DNA from: Shewanella sp. NIFS-20-20
Lineage (GTDB): Bacteria; Pseudomonadota; Gammaproteobacteria; Enterobacterales; Shewanellaceae
Direction of reading: 5' to 3'
DNA length: 64,000 nucleotides
Assembly (NCBI RefSeq): GCF_019209865.1
Contig: NZ_JAHUTT010000009.1
Coordinates: 1 to 64,000 of the forward strand
A program made the translations under genes and the position numbers. Positions 37,944 to 46,800 of this stretch are shown piece by piece; within the stretch, counting starts at the first letter, position 1; each line of letters opens with the position of its first letter. The notes beneath the pieces are model-generated. The model did no database searches. It had not been told where the DNA came from and worked only from the letters and a program-made list of their open reading frames with translations.

Positions 37944-38912
37944 TTAAGGCACCGCCACCAAAGATAACAAGTGACTAATGACGTGATCGCGGCTAATGCC
38001 TTCGGCTTGGGCTTGATAGCTGAGCAATAATCGGTGACGCAACACATTGGGGACCACGGCTTGAATATCTTCAGGCGACACAAAGTCTCGCTCCTGCAGC
38101 CAAGCTCGTGCGCGAGCGCAGCGTTCTATCGCCAAGCTTGCCCTTGGACTGACACCGTATTCCAGCCATGTCGCTAACTCGGCGCTATATTGGGCCGGTT
38201 GCCGAGTGGCATTAATAATATCGACAATATAATGCTCAAGTGGCTCAGCGAGATACAGTTCGAGTGCCTCTTTTCGTGCTTCGAAAATATCGACTTGCGC
38301 TATCGGCTCGATGTTAAGTTCTTCACCGCGAAGCGCCTCGTTGCGCGATAATCTTAAAATCTGTAATTCGGTTTCAGCGCTTGGATAATCGAGGTTTAGG
38401 TGCATTAAAAAACGGTCGAGCTGAGCTTCTGGTAACGGGTAGGTACCTTCGTTTTCTAGCGGGTTTTGGGTTGCCATGACTAAAAATAGTGGCGCTAGCG
38501 GGTAAGAGTGTTTTCCGACAGTGACTTGTCCTTCCGCCATGGCCTCTAACAACGCTGATTGCACTTTTGCGGGGGCACGATTGATCTCGTCCGCTAAGAT
38601 CAGGTTATGAAATATCGGTCCGGCTTCAAACTCAAATTGACCTGTCTGGGCTCGATAGATGTCGGTGCCAGTTAAATCCGCGGGCAACAGATCCGGAGTA
38701 AACTGAATGCGATGGAAATCACCTTCAACGCCCTCACATAAGGCTTTTACCGCGCGGGTTTTAGCAAGCCCTGGCGGGCCTTCCACCAATAAATGGCCAT
38801 CAGCAATTAATGCAGTGAGTAAGTTTTCGGTTAAATCTGGCTGACCTAATACTTGTTGATTGAGGTATTGGCGCAAAGAATGAAATCGGCTAATTGGCAT
38901 AAGGTTACTCAT
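37944..38912 (-). CDS. moxR: MoxR-family AAA+ ATPase
   Basis: A 322-residue chaperone-like ATPase, the first gene of the Bat operon. Walker A is EGPPGLAKTRAV, Walker B is LILADEINRAPAKVQSALLEAMAEGQVTV, and the sensor region ATQNPLENEGTYPLPEAQLDRF is typical for MoxR. It probably remodels or loads metal-binding VWA proteins from the same operon. Transcription is divergent from fadI. Confidence 0.93.
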   Translation of the reverse strand: MSNLMPISRFHSLRQYLNQQVLGQPDLTENLLTALIADGHLLVEGPPGLAKTRAVKALCEGVEGDFHRIQFTPDLLPADLTGTDIYRAQTGQFEFEAGPIFHNLILADEINRAPAKVQSALLEAMAEGQVTVGKHSYPLAPLFLVMATQNPLENEGTYPLPEAQLDRFLMHLNLDYPSAETELQILRLSRNEALRGEELNIEPIAQVDIFEARKEALELYLAEPLEHYIVDIINATRQPAQYSAELATWLEYGVSPRASLAIERCARARAWLQERDFVSPEDIQAVVPNVLRHRLLLSYQAQAEGISRDHVISHLLSLVAVP

Positions 38913-39036
38913 TCATTTGTAGATGGCTGATATAGACATACCATAGTGTAAATAGTTTCGTACAAAATTGTACTCTGTATCTTTTAATTGTTTTTCATAG
39001 AAAAAAACAAACATTTTCGAGAAGTTTTGATAATAA

Positions 39037-39050
39037 ACAAACAAGTGTTT
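39037..39050. promoter_or_regulatory. PsrA-like palindrome upstream of fadIJ
   Basis: CAAACAAGTGTTTT contains the dyad AAAC-N4-GTTT at 39038-39049, which resembles the fatty-acid-responsive PsrA box (roughly GAAACnnnnGTTTC). It lies about 120 bases upstream of fadI in the fadI/moxR divergent region. The match is short and the region is AT-rich. Confidence 0.35.
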
Positions 39051-39088
39051 TAAACCAAGACAGAAATAGTTAGAATCAGATCACACTT

Positions 39089-39106
39089 TTATTGGTCTGA
39101 CCTGTT
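39089..39106. promoter_or_regulatory. FadR-like operator upstream of fadIJ
   Basis: TATTGGTCTGACCTGTT closely matches the gammaproteobacterial FadR box (for example AGCTGGTCCGACCTATA before E. coli fadL). It is centred about 70 bases before the fadI start. FadR bound here would repress beta-oxidation until acyl-CoA accumulates. Confidence 0.75.
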
Positions 39107-39165
39107 AAGTGTGCTGTCAAGCAGGACCCTAGACTATGGAATAGAGAATAACAAGAGGATGACAC

Positions 39166-40476
39166 ATGCATGCCAGACAAGATCTGACCACTCGCAAGGG
39201 CGAGCGAATCGCCATTGTTGCGGGACTTCGTACGCCATTCGCTAAACAAGCGACGGCCTTTCATGGGATTTCGGCGCTCGATATGGGCAAGATGGTCGTC
39301 AATGAAATGATTGCCCGTGCTGAACTGGATCCCGCATTAATCCAGCAATTGGTGTATGGCCAAGTGGTACAAATGCCGGAAGCGCCAAATATTGCCCGGG
39401 AAATTGTGCTTGGCACTGGCATGAATGTGGCCACCGATGCTTACTCAGTCAGTCGGGCATGTGCCACCAGTTTTCAGTCGGCAGTTAATGTGGCTGAATC
39501 TATGATGGCTGGCAATATCGATGTGGGCATTGCTGGCGGGGCCGACTCATCATCGGTGTTGCCGATTGGGGTGTCTAAAACTATGGCGCGAGCCTTGGTT
39601 GATCTCAATAAAGCCCGTAGTGTCGGGCAAAAGCTCGCCATATTGCGTCGTCTAGGCCTCAAAGACTTATTGCCAGTGCCTCCGGCGGTCGCGGAATATT
39701 CGACGGGCTTATCGATGGGACAAACCGCAGAGCAAATGGCGAAAACCCATAACATCAGTCGCCAAGATCAAGATGCATTAGCCCATCGCTCACATACCTT
39801 AGCCACTCAAACTTGGGCTTCTGGGGTGTTACAGCAAGAGGTGATGACAGCCCATGTACCGCCTTATAAGCAGTTTATTGATATGGATAACAATATCCGT
39901 CAAGACTCACAATTAGATTCGTATGCCAAGTTAAGACCCGCCTTCGATCGCAAACATGGCTCAGTTACCGCTGCTAACAGCACGCCCCTGACCGATGGTG
40001 CCTCGGCCATTATTATGATGACGGAAAGCCGAGCTAAGGCCTTGGGGTATCAACCTATCGGGTATATCAAGAGTTATGCATTCACTGCCATCGATGTGTG
40101 GCAAGACATGTTAATGGGTCCTTCTTATGCTACCCCATTGGCATTGGCTCGCGCCGGCATGCAACTTGAAGATTTAACCTTGATTGAAATGCACGAAGCG
40201 TTTGCGGCTCAGACCTTGGCCAATATGAAGATGTTTGCCTCAAAGACCTTTGCCCAAGAGAAATTGGGATTATCGCGTGCCATCGGCGAAATCGATATGG
40301 ACAAGTTCAATGTGCTCGGTGGTTCTTTAGCCTACGGCCACCCATTTGCCGCCACAGGTACACGCTTAATTACCCAAGTATGTCATGAACTGAAACGTCG
40401 AGGTGGTGGGGTTGGTTTGGCCACCGCTTGTGCTGCAGGTGGTCTTGGTGCTGCCATGATTTTAGAGGTGGAGTAA
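39166..40476 (+). CDS. fadI: Acetyl-CoA acyltransferase FadI (beta-ketothiolase)
   Basis: The beta subunit of the second (FadIJ) fatty acid oxidation complex; it releases acetyl-CoA from 3-ketoacyl-CoA. The 436-residue sequence has [21 protein letters not shown] at its N-terminus, the nucleophile Cys99 in [28 protein letters not shown], and the second cysteine in [22 protein letters not shown] lies upstream of the start. Its stop codon overlaps the fadJ start region. Confidence 0.96.
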   Translation: MHARQDLTTRKGERIAIVAGLRTPFAKQATAFHGISALDMGKMVVNEMIARAELDPALIQQLVYGQVVQMPEAPNIAREIVLGTGMNVATDAYSVSRACATSFQSAVNVAESMMAGNIDVGIAGGADSSSVLPIGVSKTMARALVDLNKARSVGQKLAILRRLGLKDLLPVPPAVAEYSTGLSMGQTAEQMAKTHNISRQDQDALAHRSHTLATQTWASGVLQQEVMTAHVPPYKQFIDMDNNIRQDSQLDSYAKLRPAFDRKHGSVTAANSTPLTDGASAIIMMTESRAKALGYQPIGYIKSYAFTAIDVWQDMLMGPSYATPLALARAGMQLEDLTLIEMHEAFAAQTLANMKMFASKTFAQEKLGLSRAIGEIDMDKFNVLGGSLAYGHPFAATGTRLITQVCHELKRRGGGVGLATACAAGGLGAAMILEVE

Positions 40477-40481
40477 TGAAG

Positions 40482-42605
40482 ATGGAAAAGACATTTACCC
40501 TGAGCCGAAATGATAATGGGATTGCTATCTTAACCATGGATGTTGTGGGTGAAACCATGAACACCTTGAAGGCTGAGTTTGCTACGGAAATCGGCGCTAT
40601 CATTGCTGAAATTAATCAAGATAAAAGCATTAAAGGCTTAGTGCTGACGTCCGGCAAGCCTGACTCTTTTGTGGCTGGTGCCGACATCAGTATGCTGGAT
40701 AGCTGCCAAACTCAAGCCGATGCTAAAGCGTTATCGCAACAAGGACATCAAGTCTTTGCTCAGCTTGAAGGGCTTGCTATACCTGTGGTTGCTGCCATCC
40801 ACGGTCCTTGTTTAGGGGGTGGGTTAGAACTGGCATTGGCCTGTCATCGCCGAGTCTGCAGTGATGATAGCAAAACCCAATTAGGGGTCCCCGAAGTGCA
40901 ACTCGGTTTGCTGCCTGGCGGGGGCGGTACCCAGCGTTTACCGCGGTTGATTGGTGTTGCTAAAGCCCTAGATATGATGTTGACGGGCAAGCAAGTTCGC
41001 CCTAAACAAGCCTTGAAGCTTGGCTTGGTAGATGATGTGGTTCCGGCCACTATTTTGCTACAAACTGCGGTTGAAATGGCCTTAGCCGGTAAAAAAGCTC
41101 GCCACGTACGTAAGCAAACCTTGGTTGAAAAATTGCTGGAAGGCAATCGTGCCGGTCGCAACATTATTTTTGATCAGGCCAGTAAACAAGTTTTTAAAAA
41201 GACCCAAGGCAACTATCCCGCACCAGCAAAAATTATCGACTGTGTTCGCCAAGGGTTAGACAAAGGCATGACCAAAGGCTTGGAAGTCGAGGCGAGTCAT
41301 TTTGCTGATTTGGTGATGACGCCAGAATCCGCCGCGATGCGATCGTTATTCTTTGCCATTACCGAAATGAAAAAAGAAACCGAAGTCGATGGGGTTGCCC
41401 CGAAAAAAGTGAACAAAGCCGTGGTGCTCGGCGGTGGTTTGATGGGGGGCGGGATTGCTTCCGTGACGGCCACTAAAGCTAAAGTGCCGGTGCGAGTTAA
41501 AGACATTAATGAGCAAGGATTGAGCAATGCGCTAGCCTATGCTTACAAGCTGACTGAAAAACCAGTGAAGCGCCGTCATATGACAGTAGCCGCCCGTGAT
41601 AAGTTGATGGCTCTAATGACCACGACGACAAGCTATTCTGGGGTCAAGGATGCAGATATCGTCGTTGAGGCGGTATTTGAAGACTTGGCGTTAAAGCATC
41701 AGATGGTCAAAGACGTCGAACGTGAATGTAGTGCTGAGACCATTTTTGCCTCTAATACCTCATCTTTACCTATTGCTCAAATTGCCGCTGCGGCGAGCCG
41801 ACCAGAAAATGTCATTGGCTTACATTATTTCTCGCCGGTAGAAAAAATGCCGCTGGTGGAAGTGATTGCTCACAAAGGCACGTCACCGCAAACTATTGCG
41901 TCGACGGTTGCCTTTGCCCGCAAGCAAGGTAAAACTCCGATTGTGGTACAAGATGGCGCAGGCTTCTATGTTAACCGGATTTTAGCCTTGTACATGAATG
42001 AAGCCGCACAGTTATTACTTGAAGGTCAAAGCGTGGCTCACCTAGATAAAGCCTTGGTGAAATTTGGCTTCCCGGTCGGACCTATGACCTTGCTCGATGA
42101 AGTCGGCATAGATGTCGGTGCTAAGATCTCGCCCATTCTTGAGTCTGAACTAGGGCAACGCTTTAAGGCGCCCTCTGCGTTTGCGCGTTTACTTGAGGAC
42201 GATCGAAAAGGGCGTAAAAATGGCAAAGGATTTTATGTCTATGGTGATAAAGCCCCGAAGAAAGGCAAGCAAGTGGATGACAGTGTCTATCAGGTGCTAG
42301 GGATTAAGCCGAGTGCAGATATGGAAATGTCGAGCCTCGCTGATCGGTGCGTGATCCAGATGCTTAACGAAGCGGCGCGTTGCCTTGAGGATGGCATTAT
42401 CAGTTGTGCTCGCGACGGTGATATCGGGGCCATTTTTGGCATAGGTTTCCCACCGTTCCTCGGTGGTCCGTTCCGCTACATGGATACACTCGGGATCGCT
42501 AACTTAGTGGCAAGTTTAGAGCGTCATCAAGCCAATTTTGGCGAGCGCTTTACCCCATGTGATTTACTTAAATCGATGGCGGCAGAGGGTAAGACCTTTT
42601 TTTAA
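40482..42605 (+). CDS. fadJ: Multifunctional fatty acid oxidation protein FadJ
   Basis: The alpha subunit (707 residues) with an enoyl-CoA hydratase half followed by a 3-hydroxyacyl-CoA dehydrogenase half. The crotonase part shows VAGADISMLD, GPCLGGGLELALACH and GVPEVQLGLLPGGGGTQRLPR, with both catalytic glutamates. The NAD-binding part begins VVLGGGLMGGGIASVTA and is followed by GLHYFSPVEKMPLVEVI. The start MEKTFTLSRN matches Shewanella FadJ; an ATG six bases earlier (40476) overlaps the fadI stop and is the alternative. The pair forms a translationally coupled operon. Confidence 0.96.
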   Translation: MEKTFTLSRNDNGIAILTMDVVGETMNTLKAEFATEIGAIIAEINQDKSIKGLVLTSGKPDSFVAGADISMLDSCQTQADAKALSQQGHQVFAQLEGLAIPVVAAIHGPCLGGGLELALACHRRVCSDDSKTQLGVPEVQLGLLPGGGGTQRLPRLIGVAKALDMMLTGKQVRPKQALKLGLVDDVVPATILLQTAVEMALAGKKARHVRKQTLVEKLLEGNRAGRNIIFDQASKQVFKKTQGNYPAPAKIIDCVRQGLDKGMTKGLEVEASHFADLVMTPESAAMRSLFFAITEMKKETEVDGVAPKKVNKAVVLGGGLMGGGIASVTATKAKVPVRVKDINEQGLSNALAYAYKLTEKPVKRRHMTVAARDKLMALMTTTTSYSGVKDADIVVEAVFEDLALKHQMVKDVERECSAETIFASNTSSLPIAQIAAAASRPENVIGLHYFSPVEKMPLVEVIAHKGTSPQTIASTVAFARKQGKTPIVVQDGAGFYVNRILALYMNEAAQLLLEGQSVAHLDKALVKFGFPVGPMTLLDEVGIDVGAKISPILESELGQRFKAPSAFARLLEDDRKGRKNGKGFYVYGDKAPKKGKQVDDSVYQVLGIKPSADMEMSSLADRCVIQMLNEAARCLEDGIISCARDGDIGAIFGIGFPPFLGGPFRYMDTLGIANLVASLERHQANFGERFTPCDLLKSMAAEGKTFF

Positions 42606-42622
42606 TCTCTGCCGTAGTGATT

Positions 42623-42650
42623 AAGCGGCCATGATTGGCCGCTTTTTTTA
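42623..42650 (+). terminator. Rho-independent terminator of fadIJ
   Basis: AAGCGGCC and GGCCGCTT form an 8-base stem with loop ATGATT, followed by seven T. Confidence 0.92.
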
Positions 42651-42830
42651 TGTGTGGCGGCAACCATTGTTGGTCTATCACTTACTGAATGCGGTGAAGA
42701 TGGTTTGATCTATTGATAAATAACCCATGCGATGACAGTGGTAAATTCTGGGGGAACTCATGCTTGAGTCAGAAACGAGGCGAGCGTCGATGGTAAGGTC
42801 GATGCGGTGGCAGAGAAATTGAGAAATTAA

Positions 42831-42858
42831 CAATAAGGGAGCTAGGCTCCCTATATTG
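42831..42858 (-). terminator. Hairpin ending the repeat-protein operon
   Basis: CAATAAGGGAGC pairs with GCTCCCTATATTG (twelve pairs and one bulged base) around a three-base loop. It begins 13 bases after the stop codon of the 38-residue ORF on the minus strand. The tail on that strand is TTAATTTC, a weak U tract. Confidence 0.6.
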
Positions 42859-42871
42859 TGTCAGGCCATTA

Positions 42872-42988
42872 TCAGTTCCACCACCCCTTGGCTGGGATAA
42901 CTTCTAGGTGCTGAAGCCCCTCAGGCAAGGTGACCTTCTTGCGTGTTATTTTGTTTAATCCGAGTGCTTTTTTTATGACTGCAAACAT
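42872..42988 (-). CDS. Small ORF, 38 residues, Trp-rich C-terminus, partner of the repeat protein
   Basis: The ORF encodes a basic N-terminal half (MFAVIKKALGLNKITRKK) and a second half VTLPEGLQHLEVIPAKGWWN. GAGGG lies seven bases before the ATG, an unusually good ribosome binding site for this window. It starts 24 bases after the stop of the secreted repeat protein and is followed by a hairpin, so the two are probably one operon. There is no signal peptide, cysteine or membrane span. The end (IPAKGWWN) loosely resembles the repeat unit (LPWVKVDGVN): a hydrophobic residue, Pro, then Lys, with Trp and a final Asn. I recognise no family. It could be a peptide precursor, a regulator or an accessory factor. 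Confidence 0.6.
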   Translation of the reverse strand: MFAVIKKALGLNKITRKKVTLPEGLQHLEVIPAKGWWN

Positions 42989-43012
42989 AATGTTACCCTC
43001 TGATTAGTCGAT

Positions 43013-43786
43013 TTAGGCAAGTAAAGCATCAATAGCTACAGGTGCTTTAACCCAAGGCAGGGCGGCAGTGTTAACGCCATCGACTTTGACCCAAGGCAGC
43101 GCAGCAGTGTTAACGCCATCGACTTTGACCCAAGGCAGCGCCGCAGTATTAACGCCATCGACTTTGACCCAAGGCAGCGCCGCAGTATTAACGCCATCGA
43201 CTTTTACCCAAGGCAGCGCGGCAGTGTTAACGCCATCGACTTTTACCCAAGGCAGGGCGGCAGTCTTGACGCCATCGACTTTGACCCAAGGCAGCGCCGC
43301 AGTGTTAACGCCATCGACTTTGACCCAAGGCAGGGCGGCAGTGTTAACGCTATCGACTTTGACCCAAGGCAGCGCAGCAGTGTTAACACCATCGACTTTT
43401 ACCCAAGGCAGCGCAGCAGTGTTAACGCCATCGACTTTGACCCAAGGCAGGGCGGCAGTATTGACGCCATCGACTTTGACCCAAGGCAGGGCGGCAGTGT
43501 TAACGCCATCGACTTTGACCCAAGGCAGCGCGGCAGTGTTAACGCCATCGACTTTGACCCAAGGCAGCGCGGCAGTATTGACGCCATCGACTTTGACCCA
43601 AGGCAGCGCGGCAGTATTAACGCTATCGACTTTGACCCAAGGCAGCGCGGCAGTGTTAACGCCATCAACTTTGACCCAAGGCAGCGCGGCGGTGGTTGCT
43701 GACGTTTCTAAAGCAACAGGCGCTTGAAAAGAGGCAGAAACAGAAGTGGCAATAAGGCTAAGGGTAAGGGCTAATTTCTTAATCAT
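43013..43786 (-). CDS. Secreted protein of seventeen 13-residue repeats
   Basis: A 257-residue protein with a signal peptide (MIKKLALTLSLIATSVSA, cleavage likely before SFQAP), a 13-residue spacer, then sixteen full copies of TAALPWVKVDGVN and a partial seventeenth that ends KAPVAIDALLA. Only three residues vary among full copies: Gly to Ser twice (copies 2 and 9) and Asn to Lys once (copy 11). There is no cysteine. Each unit carries one Pro, Trp, Lys, Asp and Asn, with alternating Val residues that could form beta strands, as in a beta-solenoid or amyloid-like fibre. GAGAG lies upstream of the ATG. The gene is 103 bases downstream of the GGDEF/EAL sensor gene on the same strand. I recognise no family; a matrix, surface or multi-core peptide role is possible. 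Confidence 0.82.
   Translation of the reverse strand: MIKKLALTLSLIATSVSASFQAPVALETSATTAALPWVKVDGVNTAALPWVKVDSVNTAALPWVKVDGVNTAALPWVKVDGVNTAALPWVKVDGVNTAALPWVKVDGVNTAALPWVKVDGVNTAALPWVKVDGVNTAALPWVKVDSVNTAALPWVKVDGVNTAALPWVKVDGVKTAALPWVKVDGVNTAALPWVKVDGVNTAALPWVKVDGVNTAALPWVKVDGVNTAALPWVKVDGVNTAALPWVKAPVAIDALLA
43046..43693 (-). repeat. 39-base tandem coding repeat (16 full units plus a partial)
   Basis: Uninterrupted 39-base units encode TAALPWVKVDGVN. Base differences concentrate at silent positions: the Ala-Ala codons vary (GCCGCC, GCTGCG, GCGGCG, GCCGCG), Val varies (GTC/GTA, GTT/GTC) and Asn varies (AAC/AAT), while the protein stays almost constant. There are no spacers, so this is not CRISPR. 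Frames on the opposite strand stay open only because the unit length is divisible by three. Confidence 0.95.
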
Positions 43787-43889
43787 TGTTATATTCTCTC
43801 GTTGTTGGTTGAGTTTTGGTTATTGACGTCGAGATATTGTTAGCATGTCTCGTGCCAACTTTTACAACATGATAAGTAAATTGCGTATG

Positions 43890-46800
43890 TTAACTGGCCT
43901 GCTGTACTTCTTTTCCGCCTTGATGCTCAATTAATAATTGAGAAAAGTCGGCCTCAGTCAATGGTTTGCTAAATATAAATCCTTGTATTTGTTCGCAATT
44001 AAGGTTTTTCAATATTTCTAACTGTGACGCTAGCTCTACGCCTTCACCGACGACGGACAATCCCATGTTATGGGCGATGGTAATTATCGAGTCGACCATT
44101 TTCATATCACGATCTGACTTATCGATATCATCAACAAAGGCTTTATCGATTTTTAAGGTATGAATGGGAAACCGCTTTAAGTAAGACAAGGATGAATAGC
44201 CGGTGCCGAAGTCATCAAGAGCAAGGTTTACTCCCATCAAAGCCAGCTTTTGCATGACTTTTATTGCCTTTTCTGGCTGTTTAATGACGGTACCTTCGGT
44301 GATTTCTATTTCTAAATGGCATGCCGGTAAACGTGTCAGTCGTAAAATTGACTCAATTCTTTGATGTAAATCAGGTAATGCAAATTGGTGCGACGATAAA
44401 TTGACAGCCACGCGGCCATCAAATAAGCCCTGCTCGCGCCAATTTTGGGTAGTAAAGCATGCCTTTTTCAAGACTAGATCACCAATTTCGACAATCAAGC
44501 CTGTTTCTTCAGCTAAAGGGATAAATTCTCCGGGGGATATTAACCCATGTTGCGGATGATTGAGCCGTACTAATGCTTCCATCCCTGTAAGCTGACTGGT
44601 GACCACATCAACTTTTGGCTGATAATAGACTTCGAAATAGTCTTTGCGTAATCCTTCTCTGATCAAGTTTTCAATCTCGAGCTGACGAATCGCATTGCGA
44701 TTTAAAGATTCAGAATAGAATTGATAACGATTACCGCCAGCCGATTTAGCGTGATACATAGCAATATCGGCTTTTCTTAATAAGGCTTGTTCATTTTGCT
44801 CGTCTTCGGGATAGAGCACTATGCCAATGCTGGCGCTGACGACCATAGGTTCTTTATGTAACATAAAGGGATTGATAAAGGCATCAATCACGCGACTAGC
44901 GATGTTAGCGCAGGCGCTGATATCAACATTATTATCCAGTAGTAAAGCAAATTCATCACCACCTAGGCGATATAAGCTCGCTGTATTAGGTAAGGTGGCT
45001 AACAGACGATCCGCCACCATACGCAGTAACTCGTCGCCCACTTGATGGCCAAGGGAGTCATTGATTTTTTTGAAGTTATCTAGGTCAAGCACCATCAAGG
45101 TATGATGTAAATCTTTTTTAACTAGATTATGTAAACTGACTTGTAAATTGGAGCGATTCGGTAATCCAGTTAAAATATCATTGTTGGTCAGCTTTCTTAG
45201 TTCTTCTTCTTGTTGCTTACGTCGGCTAATGTCAGAAAACACGCCGACATAATGGCTGAGCACACTTTGTTCATCATAAATGGCATCTATGGTCATTTCG
45301 ATGAGAAAGGGACTGCCATCGCCACGTAAGGTCTCGATTTCATGGCTCCAGCGACCATGTTGCTTCATTAAGGCTCTAATTTGCTCCGAGTAAGATTCGG
45401 GATAGGCATCAAATGACAATATTTCACCAATGTAATTTTCGCGGCTACGTCCAGTAATGCTGCAACACGCCTCATTGACTTCAACAAAGCGATAGTTTTC
45501 ATCTAAGATAAACATACCTTCCGATATGTTTTCGATAGCGCGCTCGAACAGCTTTAACTGTTCTTCAGCTTGTTTGAACATACTGATATTTTTGATGGTA
45601 CCAGTCATCCTTAGCGCATTATCAAACTGATCTCGTTCAACTATCTTGGCTCTGTCGAGGATCCATAACCAGCCACCATGTTTACCTTTGACACGATAGT
45701 TTGCTTCAAAGTGATCGGTTTCCCCATAGAAATGTTTATTCAGTGCCTCTCGGACCCTTAGTTGATCTTGTGGGTGGATATTACTTTCTTCATCGGGATG
45801 ACCTGAACGTTGACCATCACGAGGGAAGTCTAACGAGCCCCACATATTCGAGCGATATATATGACCTGTTTCAATGTCCCAATCCCACATTTCATCGCCA
45901 CTTCCCCATAACGAGAGTTTTAATCGTTCTTCACTTTGGGCAATTTGACGTTGGATCGCACGCTTTTTAATGACAGAACGAATAATCACGAGGATTATCA
46001 TTAGGGAAATCGCAAAGTAAATTAACTTGGCAACATTTGAAAACCACCATGGTGGTGTGATCACTAGCTCAATGGTTTTTTCAGGCCCAACATTTTGATT
46101 TTGCTTATCCGTTGCAAAAACACTAAATATATATCGACCAGGAGATAAATTAGTATACGTAGCAGAGAAAGTGTTGCTTGATTCAATCCAGTTGTCAGAC
46201 AACCCACTTAAACGATACTTAAATAATACCTGGTTATTGTTCCGTCCTATGGTTCCGAACGTTAATGTGAATGGGTAGTCGGAATACTTTAAGGTTAATC
46301 GCTTAGTGTTGTTAATGCTTTGCGCTAAGAACTTGCCACCAACATCTTGTTTTTTATTGAACACAAACAGATCGGAGATGACTACTTTTGGAGCTTGCTT
46401 CTGCTTAAAATATGACTCTGCCAGCAATGGAGTAATGATATCTATTCCGGTGTTGCCACCAAAAAGTATTGCGTTATTAAATGGTGTTAAAGCTTGAGCA
46501 TTATACTCGTCTTGTACGCCATGATAGCTGTTAATGATAAGCTTTTCATTTAGGTTGTAGTCATAAATAATAATTTCGCCTACTGAAGAGGCTACAATGA
46601 AGTTGTTGAGAACACCTAAACCATATATTGATTTGTTATTACTGTGGATAGTTGATATTTCGTTGCCATCATATCTCATTAGGCCATAATCAGTACCAAA
46701 ATATATCTCGCCATTAGCTTTTACTGAATTGATTGTAAACTGATCTTTTATAAGGTGATGAGATATATCATTTGAAAGAGTGAAAATCCCAACCTGACTA

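Noticed and set aside
43046..43693. Regular 39-base spacing suggested a CRISPR-like array
   Set aside because: Units are directly adjacent with no unique spacers, they code for protein with silent variation, and no cas genes are present.
43068..43727. 219-codon plus-strand frame opposite the repeat gene
   Set aside because: It is open only because the repeat length is divisible by three. It has no signal sequence or ribosome binding site, and the silent-site pattern fits the minus strand.
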